This document shows, in pieces, positions 56,298-63,244 of a stretch of 64,000 nucleotides of DNA. Made by a program: the position numbers and the translations under genes. Within the stretch, counting starts at the first letter, position 1; each line of letters opens with the position of its first letter. The notes beneath the pieces are model-generated. The model saw nothing but the letters and a program-made list of their open reading frames with translations. It did not search any database and was not told the DNA's origin. The stretch lies in NCBI RefSeq assembly GCF_000372805.1, contig NZ_KB889829.1, positions 180 through 64,179 on the forward strand, in the 5' to 3' direction. This DNA is from Marinobacter gelidimuriae. GTDB lineage: Bacteria; Pseudomonadota; Gammaproteobacteria; Pseudomonadales; Oleiphilaceae.

Positions 56298-56431
56298 CGT
56301 TACCTCCTCAGGCACTGTGAAAATGAGGGAAGCTCTTGACACACTGTCAGCATCGGTCGAGCGTCTACCTCGCGTTTGGTCAGGACCACTTCACGTTCTT
56401 GCATGCCTTATCGGGCCTTGTTTGATGTCAA

Positions 56432-56785
56432 TCAAGAGACGGTGAAACTTTCCCCGCAACCGCACTCAGCGGTGGCATTCGGATTGCGGAACAGGAACAC
56501 GGAGTTCACGCCTTCCGTCACGAAATCGATTTCGATACCGTTGACCAGCGCCAGGTGCTCCTCTTTGACGTAAACATCGACACCGTCAATGTGGAAGATT
56601 TTGTCGTCCGCTGCGACATCTTCGGCCCATTGGGTTTCGTATTTGAACCCGGAGCAACCGCTCTTCCGAATGGTCAGGCGGATGCCTTTGGCTTGCGTGT
56701 GCCTGTCCACTTGTTTACGCACATGTTTGACCGCGCTTGGCGTCATTGTGACGGCAACGGTTGGTGTGAATACTTCGGTTGTCAT
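56432..56785 (-). CDS. sufA: A-type Fe-S carrier (SufA/IscA-like)
   Basis: A 117-aa protein with the cluster-binding cysteines in KSGCSGFKYE and AECGCGESF. The overall sequence resembles SufA/IscA and is clearly distinct from the ErpA-like copy at 49.6 kb. It should carry clusters from SufBCD to targets. Position after sufD instead of first in the operon is unusual compared with E. coli sufABCDSE. Confidence 0.92.
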   Translation of the reverse strand: MTTEVFTPTVAVTMTPSAVKHVRKQVDRHTQAKGIRLTIRKSGCSGFKYETQWAEDVAADDKIFHIDGVDVYVKEEHLALVNGIEIDFVTEGVNSVFLFRNPNATAECGCGESFTVS

Positions 56786-56844
56786 GGTTCCACCTCCATC
56801 AGGCGAAAAGACGTTGGATTTTCTGCAGGGCCGTGAATAACGGC

Positions 56845-58131
56845 TCAGGCCTCCTGAAACGTTTGATTGAAAAAGTCATTCAGCCGAAGCTGCATGGCTT
56901 CTCGAACTGCCTCGACGGGGATCTGTTCAACCAGCTCGTTGATAAATGCGATGGTCAGCAGCGTGTTGGCTTCGCGACGACCAACACCACGGGAAACCAG
57001 ATAGAACAACGAGGTTTTATTGAGCTGGCCAATGGTGGCGCCGTGGGCGCATTTTACGTCGTCGGCGTAAATTTCAAGCTCGGGCTTGGTGTCGATTTCT
57101 GCGCCGGTTGAGAGCAACAGATTCTTGTTGTTCATATTGGCGTTGGATTTCTGGGCATCCTGATGAATATGGATGCGCCCATTGAAAATCGCATGAGACT
57201 GGCCAGCAGCGATGTTGCGATAGGTTTCTTCGCTGTCGCAATGGGCTGCTATGTGCTCGATTGACGTATGGTTGTCATAGTGCTGCTTGCCCTGAGTGAC
57301 CACGACACCGTTCAGTTTGCACTCGGCGCCTTCACCTTCAAGACGTACCTGCAGATCGTGCCGACGCAGCGGGCCGCCAAAGCCAACGCAGTGGCTTTCA
57401 AAACGCGAGGCGGTCGCCTGGCGAACACCCGTTGCACCGATGTGCTGAACGCTTTCGCCTTCCAGAGTAAGCCTCACGCCGGTTATCCGGGCACCTTCCG
57501 CCAGAACAAATTCAGTGACCGTGTTGACCATCACCGGCTCACTACCGCTGGAAATATACTCTTCTACCAGCGTCATCTGGCTATGCCTTGCCGCATCGAC
57601 GTAAATCCGCGGATAGGCGGAACCTACCGACGAAGCGGTGACTTCATGGATGATGAACAGCGGCTGGTCGAGAACGGCTTCTTTGTCCAGCTGGATAAAC
57701 AGGCCATCCTCAAATCGGGCGGAGTTCAGCCGGGCCATCTGCACGGTTTGGCTGTCCAACGTGTTGTCCAGGCGTTCTGCCAGCACAGCGACGTCCTGGT
57801 CGTCAAGGTCGCAGAACCGCTGAATACGAATGCCGGTAAGATCCGGAAAGTCGCTGGCTTCCGGAACCATAACGCCGTTGCGAAAAACCACGCGGTATCC
57901 AGCCATGGACAGGCTGGTGCCTTCCTTACCAGGGGAGGGGAGGGCAACGGCAAGCTCATCCGACAGCTTTAGGTGGCGGCTGGAATACTTCCAGTTCTCG
58001 GTTTTACGGGTCGGCAATGGCATATCCACCAAAGCCATACCCTTTTGTTTGCGCAATTCGAGCAAAGGCCCGGGCAGGTAGTTGCCGGCTGGCTCAAGAA
58101 AGACGCTGGAAAGCGTTGGTGCTGACTTCAT
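56845..58131 (-). CDS. sufD: SufD, Fe-S scaffold complex subunit
   Basis: A 428-aa protein with beta-helix core, partner of SufB. Family features: TRKTENWKYSS near the N-terminus, QHYDNHTSIEHIAAHCDSEE, AIFNGRIHIHQDAQKSNA and a C-terminal helix DDVKCAHGATIGQLN, then ARRxANTLL-like GRREANTLLTIAF. SufD is needed for iron entry to SufB2C2 or SufBC2D. It starts 12 bp after sufC. Confidence 0.95.
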   Translation of the reverse strand: MKSAPTLSSVFLEPAGNYLPGPLLELRKQKGMALVDMPLPTRKTENWKYSSRHLKLSDELAVALPSPGKEGTSLSMAGYRVVFRNGVMVPEASDFPDLTGIRIQRFCDLDDQDVAVLAERLDNTLDSQTVQMARLNSARFEDGLFIQLDKEAVLDQPLFIIHEVTASSVGSAYPRIYVDAARHSQMTLVEEYISSGSEPVMVNTVTEFVLAEGARITGVRLTLEGESVQHIGATGVRQATASRFESHCVGFGGPLRRHDLQVRLEGEGAECKLNGVVVTQGKQHYDNHTSIEHIAAHCDSEETYRNIAAGQSHAIFNGRIHIHQDAQKSNANMNNKNLLLSTGAEIDTKPELEIYADDVKCAHGATIGQLNKTSLFYLVSRGVGRREANTLLTIAFINELVEQIPVEAVREAMQLRLNDFFNQTFQEA

Positions 58132-58143
58132 TCGGTGGCCTCC

Positions 58144-58908
58144 TTAGCTGGCTGTGGCTTCTTTGTCTTTCACGTTGAGCCAGCCGTAACCGCGCTCTTC
58201 AAGCTCATAGGCCAGCTCGCGCCCGCCGGATTTGACAATTTTGCCATCGGCCAGAACGTGAACATAGTCCGGCACAATGTGGTTCAGCAGGCGCTGGTAG
58301 TGAGTCACCATCAAGATGGCCCGATCTTTAGCGCGCAGGGCGTTCACACCGTCGGAAACCACGTGCAGCGCATCAATGTCCAACCCGGAATCGGTTTCGT
58401 CCAGAATGGCCAGCTTGGGTTGAAGCAGCAGCGCCTGCAGAATCTCGTTGCGCTTCTTCTCGCCACCGGAGAAGCCCTCGTTTACGCCGCGCTTAAGGAA
58501 GGCCGGGTCCAGATCGACTTGCATGGACACTTCCCTCGCATGCTTCATAAACTCAGCCGCGTTCATCTCCGGCTCGCCACGGTGGCCGCGCATGGAATTG
58601 ACGGCGGTACGCAAGAACTGCAGGTTGCTGACGCCTGGAATCTCTACCGGGTACTGAAACGCCAGGAAAACGCCTTCACGGGCCCGTTCTTCGGTTTCTA
58701 GGTCCAGCAGGTTTTCACCGTTGAACGTGACTTCACCCTCGGTGACTTCAAAGGTTTCACTGCCTGCCAGCACCTGTGACAGGGTGCTTTTACCTGAGCC
58801 ATTGGGGCCCATAATGGCGTGAATTTCCCCGGCTTTAATTTCCAGGTTGATGCCCTTGAGGATTTCTTCGCCCCCAACGGACGCGTGCAGATTTTTGATG
58901 TTCAGCAT
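58144..58908 (-). CDS. sufC: SufC, ATPase of the Fe-S assembly complex
   Basis: A 254-aa ABC-type ATPase. Walker A GPNGSGKSTL, the SufC-specific signature EGFSGGEKKRNE, and Walker B LAILDETDSGLDID are all present. ATP hydrolysis drives the shape change of SufBD. Gene order sufBCD is kept. The spacing to sufB is 35 bp. Confidence 0.97.
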   Translation of the reverse strand: MLNIKNLHASVGGEEILKGINLEIKAGEIHAIMGPNGSGKSTLSQVLAGSETFEVTEGEVTFNGENLLDLETEERAREGVFLAFQYPVEIPGVSNLQFLRTAVNSMRGHRGEPEMNAAEFMKHAREVSMQVDLDPAFLKRGVNEGFSGGEKKRNEILQALLLQPKLAILDETDSGLDIDALHVVSDGVNALRAKDRAILMVTHYQRLLNHIVPDYVHVLADGKIVKSGGRELAYELEERGYGWLNVKDKEATAS

Positions 58909-58943
58909 GTATTGGTTTCTCTCTGTAATCTGAAATTCTGTAT

Positions 58944-60392
58944 TTAACCGACAGAGCCTTCAAGGCTCACCTCAAGCAATTTGCCAGCTTCAACGGCGAA
59001 CTCCATCGGCAGTTCCTTGAACACCTCTTTACAGAAGCCGTTCACAATCATCGAAACGGCCTGTTCAGGGTTGATACCGCGCTGGCGACAAAGGAACATC
59101 TGTTCGTCGCTGACTTTGGAGGTAGTGGCTTCATGCTCGATGATGCCCGATTTATTTTTGCTCTCGATGTACGGAAAGGTATGCGCACCGCAGCGGTCGC
59201 CAATCAGCAGCGAATCGCACTGGGTGAAGTTGCGTGCGCCCTCTGCGCCTGGGCCAAACTTCACCAGGCCACGGTAGGCGTTCGAGCCGTTGCTGGCGGA
59301 AATCCCTTTGGAGATGATGGTGCTGGACGTGTTTCTGCCCAGGTGGATCATTTTGGTGCCAGTGTCGGCCTGCTGGTAATTGTTGGTCAGCGCCACGGAG
59401 TAGAATTCGCCAACGCTGTTATCGCCCCTAAGAATAACGCTGGGATACTTCCAGGTAACGGCAGAGCCGGTTTCGACCTGAGTCCAGGAAATCTTGGAGT
59501 TTTTGCCGATGGCAGCACCACGTTTGGTGACGAAGTTGAAGATGCCGCCTTTGCCGTTTTCATCGCCCGGATACCAGTTCTGGACGGTGGAGTACTTGAT
59601 CTGGGCGTCGTCCAGGGCCACCAGTTCAACCACAGCGGCGTGGAGCTGATTTTCATCCCGCATAGGAGCGGTGCAGCCTTCCAGATAGCTGACGTAGCTG
59701 CTGTCTTCGGCGATGATCAGGGTGCGTTCAAACTGCCCGGTGTTGGCTGCGTTGATGCGAAAATACGTAGACAGCTCCATGGGGCAACGCACGCCTTTCG
59801 GTATGTACACGAAGGTGCCGTCGGAGAAGACCGCAGAGTTCAAACCTGCAAAGAAGTTGTCACCAGACGGGACGACAGAGCCCAGATATTTTTTGACGAG
59901 CTCCGGGTGATCCTGAATGGCTTCGGACATGGAGCAGAAAATCACGCCCGCTTTAGCGAGTGGTTCTTTGAACGTTGTCGCTATTGAAACTGAGTCAAAC
60001 ACGGCATCGACTGCCACGCCTGCCATCTGTTCACGCTCGTGCAGGGGGATGCCCAGTTTTTCGTAGGTTTTGAGTAGCTCCGGGTCCACTTCGTCCAGGC
60101 TCTGGAGCATGTCTTCTTTGCGCTTGGGCGCGGAATAATAGGAAATTGAGTTGTAATCAATTTTTGGGTAACCCACTTGCGCCCAATTCGGCTCATCCAT
60201 TTCCAGCCAGCGACGATAGGCCTTCAGCCGCCACTCAAGCATCCATTCCGGCTCTTTCTTGATACCGGAAAGACGAGCAATCACGTCTTCGTTCAGTCCA
60301 GGTTCGAAAGTGTCGGATTCAATATCAGTCACGAAACCGTGCTCGTATTCCTGCTTGACCAGCTCGTTCACTTCTTTATCGGTGGTCGCCAT
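58944..60392 (-). CDS. sufB: SufB, Fe-S scaffold
   Basis: A 482-aa protein on which the cluster is built. Landmarks are [40 protein letters not shown] and [20 protein letters not shown], which contain the conserved Cys for sulfur transfer and cluster binding. I start at ATG 60392 (MATTDKEV) with AAGGAG upstream. It is separated from the short selO by 140 bp; I see no separate promoter there. No sufS or sufE is present in the window. Confidence 0.96.
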   Translation of the reverse strand: MATTDKEVNELVKQEYEHGFVTDIESDTFEPGLNEDVIARLSGIKKEPEWMLEWRLKAYRRWLEMDEPNWAQVGYPKIDYNSISYYSAPKRKEDMLQSLDEVDPELLKTYEKLGIPLHEREQMAGVAVDAVFDSVSIATTFKEPLAKAGVIFCSMSEAIQDHPELVKKYLGSVVPSGDNFFAGLNSAVFSDGTFVYIPKGVRCPMELSTYFRINAANTGQFERTLIIAEDSSYVSYLEGCTAPMRDENQLHAAVVELVALDDAQIKYSTVQNWYPGDENGKGGIFNFVTKRGAAIGKNSKISWTQVETGSAVTWKYPSVILRGDNSVGEFYSVALTNNYQQADTGTKMIHLGRNTSSTIISKGISASNGSNAYRGLVKFGPGAEGARNFTQCDSLLIGDRCGAHTFPYIESKNKSGIIEHEATTSKVSDEQMFLCRQRGINPEQAVSMIVNGFCKEVFKELPMEFAVEAGKLLEVSLEGSVG

Positions 60393-60532
60393 GATCGTCA
60401 CTCCTTATCTTTCATTGAAGACTCTAAGAGTCTTAGCTTTTTTGCGGTTTTCATTTAATACCCAAGATTACCAGCGCTTTAACCCTATAAACCGGAGACA
60501 ACACTCCCTCTCGGGCCCACGAATAAACCGTC

Positions 60533-62053
60533 TCAAGTGCCACAAAGCGTGCTGCGTAAAACCTCCTCCGGCTTCGGTGGCTGCAGATACCGAGCGTCTG
60601 CCGGCATCTCGAACGGCCGGGTGACAGCCTCCAGAAGTTGGTGGAACTCACTGAAATCTCCCTCGTGAGCCCGCCGGATGGCGTGTTCTACCAGATGATT
60701 GCGTGGTATAACCACAGGATTTGCAGTAGCCATAGCATCCGCACACTGGCGAGAGCTGCGGCCGGTCAGTGTCAGCCTGAGATGCCAACGCCGGTACCAG
60801 TTCAGATAATCACCGGCATCAGCACCGAAAAGCCCCGCAGTGATACCGCCGCCCTCCACATCCTCTGCCAGTTTCAGGAAAAAAGTGTGGTAATCCACTT
60901 TCTGCAGAACCAACAGCTGCCGCAGATCCTGAACCAGCTGACGGTCCGCCGGCATCACAGCCTCCAGGCCAAGGCGGGCCCGCATCAGGTTCAGCAGATG
61001 TTCTTCGTACATTGGCCAAAACTCCTGCACCGCCCGCGAGGTCCGGGCCACGGCCTGGGATTCTGGCCCCTCGAAAAGTGCAAGCAGAGCCTCGGCCAGG
61101 CGAGCAAGGTTCCATTGCGCCGCGAAACCCTGGCTGTTGTATGCGTACCGGCCGGTGATGTCGATCGAGCTGAACACCGCATCGGGGTCGTAATGGTCAA
61201 GGAAGGCGCAGGAGCTATAATCCAGGGTTTCACCGGCCAGAGACATGTTGTCGGTGTTCATCACCCCATGAACAAACCCCAGACTCACCCAGTGTGCGAC
61301 CAGCTTTGCCTGCCGCGCTACCATCAGGCGCAACAGAGCGAGATACGGATCGGGGTCGACCATCAATTCGGGGGCCATGCGGGCAATGCTGTAATCAGCC
61401 AGCTGCCTTAATGGCTGCCACTGTTGACGCCGGGCAAAATACTCAAAAGTACCTACCCGAATATGGCAGCTGGCCACTCTTGCCAGCACGGCTGCCGCCT
61501 CCGTACCCTGGCGGTATATTTTTTCACCGGTTGTCGTCAACGCCAGTGCCCGGGTAGTGGGAACACCCAGCGCATGCATCGCCTCACTCACCAGATATTC
61601 ACGTAGTGCCGGTCCTAGCGGCGAACGGCCATCTCCACTCCTTGCAAACGGTGTCCGACCTGCGCCCTTCAGTTGCAGGTCACGGCGCTGTTGGCAGCGG
61701 TCGATAACCTCACCCAGAAGAATCGCCCGGTCGTCTCCCAGTTGCGGCACAAACTGGCCAAACTGGTGCCCGGCATAGGCCATGGCCAGTGGCTGTGCAT
61801 CCATCGGCAACCGGTTACCGGCAAACAGTTGCGTTAAGTGATCGCTATTTGCCATCAAGTCTGAATCATCCATCCCCAGCTCCCCGGCCAGGGGTTTGTT
61901 CAGTACGAGCAATTCTGGTGCCGCCACTGGCAGGGGCTCACAGTGTTGATAAAAGGCGCCGGGCAGGCGGGCATAGCTGTTATCGAAGCACATTCCCGTC
62001 ATCATCCGCGACGGCCCTAAGCTTTCTTCCTGATGTCTGGTAAGCGCGCCCAT
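60533..62053 (-). CDS. selO: SelO protein adenylyltransferase, short form
   Basis: A 506-aa SelO of normal bacterial length. LQLKGAGRTPFARSGDGRSP is the phosphate region, FVHGVMNTDNMSL the metal-binding Asn part. The DYG of most SelO proteins is LDYSSCAFLD here: the Asp remains but Gly-Pro became Ser-Ser. A Cys is near the C-terminus (STLCGT). It is the first gene of the right operon, directly after the operator-covered promoter. It is a distant paralogue of the long SelO at 47.3 kb. ATG 62053 has AAGGA upstream. Confidence 0.92.
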   Translation of the reverse strand: MGALTRHQEESLGPSRMMTGMCFDNSYARLPGAFYQHCEPLPVAAPELLVLNKPLAGELGMDDSDLMANSDHLTQLFAGNRLPMDAQPLAMAYAGHQFGQFVPQLGDDRAILLGEVIDRCQQRRDLQLKGAGRTPFARSGDGRSPLGPALREYLVSEAMHALGVPTTRALALTTTGEKIYRQGTEAAAVLARVASCHIRVGTFEYFARRQQWQPLRQLADYSIARMAPELMVDPDPYLALLRLMVARQAKLVAHWVSLGFVHGVMNTDNMSLAGETLDYSSCAFLDHYDPDAVFSSIDITGRYAYNSQGFAAQWNLARLAEALLALFEGPESQAVARTSRAVQEFWPMYEEHLLNLMRARLGLEAVMPADRQLVQDLRQLLVLQKVDYHTFFLKLAEDVEGGGITAGLFGADAGDYLNWYRRWHLRLTLTGRSSRQCADAMATANPVVIPRNHLVEHAIRRAHEGDFSEFHQLLEAVTRPFEMPADARYLQPPKPEEVLRSTLCGT

Positions 62054-62071
62054 ATCGCTTTTTTCCTTAAT

Positions 62072-62090
62072 TAGTGTCGAAACGATACTA
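62072..62090. promoter_or_regulatory. 19-bp operator palindrome over the suf/mevalonate -10
   Basis: TAGTGTCGAAACGATACTA, with arms of 8 bp matching at 7 of 8. On the minus strand it carries the -10 element TAGTAT, so a bound protein would stop transcription. Confidence 0.75.
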
Positions 62091-62113
62091 AATGAGGATA
62101 ACGAATTTGTCAA
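62085..62113 (-). promoter_or_regulatory. promoter of the selO-suf-mevalonate operon
   Basis: On the minus strand TTGACA (62113-62108) and TAGTAT (62090-62085) are spaced by 17 bp, a near-consensus sigma-70 promoter. The -10 lies inside one operator palindrome and the next one touches the -35. The start would fall about 25 bp before the selO ATG. Confidence 0.75.
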
Positions 62114-62115
62114 TA

Positions 62116-62134
62116 TAGTATCGAAACGCTATCG
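62116..62134. promoter_or_regulatory. operator-like half-palindrome next to the -35
   Basis: TAGTATCGAAACGCTATCG: one perfect arm (TAGTATCG) and one weak arm. It lies just upstream of TTGACA of the right operon. Confidence 0.5.
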
Positions 62135-62213
62135 TATTGGCCGTGATCCCATTACGGTCTAAATATTGAAGAGGTGACCTATCAAAGGTGTTCAGGGCCT
62201 CACACCCTTCACG

Positions 62214-62277
62214 AATACGACAATATTATGGTTTCGCTCCGAAACTACAATCTTGTTAAGATAGTTCTTAAACGCTA
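62214..62277 (-). promoter_or_regulatory. second copy of the 64-bp promoter module, inverted
   Basis: Read on the minus strand it matches 44413-44476 at 51 of 64 positions. It keeps the CTATCTTrACAA block, the palindrome (62229-62247, TGGTTTCGCTCCGAAACTA on plus) and CATAAT. It could serve as an upstream promoter of the right operon. On the plus strand it overlaps the marR promoter. Confidence 0.7.
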
Positions 62278-62281
62278 TTAT
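62253..62281 (+). promoter_or_regulatory. promoter of the MarR-family gene
   Basis: TTGTTA (62253-62258) and TATTAT (62276-62281) are 17 bp apart. A degenerate operator copy (62262-62280, TAGTTCTTAAACGCTATTA) covers the spacer and -10, and a good one lies just upstream, so autoregulation is likely. Confidence 0.6.
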
Positions 62282-62345
62282 GTAAGAATGATCTAGGAGC
62301 TTGAAATTAGACGCCACCAAATTAAGTATGATCGAGGAGCTGGAA

Positions 62346-62954
62346 ATGAACGGTCGCGCTAACGCGGAGTTGGTCTTTCACTTGGGACGCATAGCGTCCG
62401 GCGAGGGTCTCGCGGAGGGGCTGACGGCAGCCCAATGGGCGGCGCTCAGATACTTCGCACAGGCCAACCGTTTCTCGCAAACGCCGTCCGCCTTCGCCGC
62501 GTTCCATGCCACAACCCGGGGTACGGCGTCACAGACAATCAAAAGCCTCGAAACCCAAGGCTATTTAACACGCATGCGGTCAGAGGACGACAGGCGCAGT
62601 GTCCGGCTAGTTCTGACCGAGAAAGCCCGGGGCATTCTCGCGAATGACCCCTTCGAATCCCTGGTCCGTGCCGCGGAATCCCTACCCCCCAGTGTTCAAG
62701 GCCACTTCGCCAGTGCCTTGCAACGCTTGCTCGATCAGGTGACGCAAGAGAGATGCAAACCTCGCTTCGGCGTCTGCACGTCGTGTCAACATCTGGAAAG
62801 CGACGGCTGCAGCCGGGACGGACAAGCGCCCTATGCGTGCGGGTTCATGAGCGAGCCCCTGTTTTTGGAAGAACTCGACGGAGTCTGCATCAACTTCATC
62901 CAGAGCAAACCCGTAACGGTGAAGGGTTCTGTCACCAGAGCCGAACAGCGATGA
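62346..62954 (+). CDS. MarR-family regulator with a six-cysteine C-terminus
   Basis: A 202-aa regulator. Residues 1-130 form a MarR winged helix: LTAAQWAALRYFAQ, TRGTASQTIKSLETQGYL (recognition helix) and RMRSEDDRRSVRLVLT (wing). Residues 137-181 add Cys137, 144, 147, 155, 165 and 181, as in GVCTSCQHLE, DGC, YACGF and GVCINF. This is beyond a usual MarR (about 140-150 aa) and looks like a metal or Fe-S site. I choose ATG 62346 with GAGGAG upstream; TTG 62301 and ATG 62328 are also in frame. It probably binds the 19-bp palindromes nearby. Confidence 0.85.
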   Translation: MNGRANAELVFHLGRIASGEGLAEGLTAAQWAALRYFAQANRFSQTPSAFAAFHATTRGTASQTIKSLETQGYLTRMRSEDDRRSVRLVLTEKARGILANDPFESLVRAAESLPPSVQGHFASALQRLLDQVTQERCKPRFGVCTSCQHLESDGCSRDGQAPYACGFMSEPLFLEELDGVCINFIQSKPVTVKGSVTRAEQR

Positions 62955-62970
62955 GTCCTGTTCCGCATCA

Positions 62971-63117
62971 GCGATCACTATCGCAGACGGCGGGATTACC
63001 CTCGATGCCGAGCTACTCGCGACCAAGCTCGGCCGGTCGGCCAACACCGATCACCTTGTACGTCGGCGGGCAGTTCGCCGGGGGTTGCGACATCGTCCGC
63101 GAGGCTATCGAGCAGCA
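62971..63117 (+). pseudogene. mosaic of a DUF6522-like start and a CGFS glutaredoxin end
   Basis: One frame at 62971-63045 reads ITIADGGITLDAELLATKLG, like the N-terminus of DUF6522 proteins. Another frame from 63047 reads PITLYVGGQFAGGCDIVREA, the glutathione-binding C-terminal block of CGFS glutaredoxins. The two lie in different frames and neither gene is complete. It shows a deletion joining two genes of the same functional theme. Confidence 0.55.
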
Positions 63118-63244
63118 GATCCCCAATTCACGGGCCGCCGTCGACAGTCTGAAGACTCAACCGCCTGCTCGTCTTGAGCCGGGTTTTGCGGGCCATGGTT
63201 GGCCCCCCCGCTTTTGAGATACAACAAACTATGAGCGTCCGGAC

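Noticed and set aside
59133-59987. 284-codon frame opposite sufB
   Set aside because: Antisense of a clear SufB gene; not a separate product.
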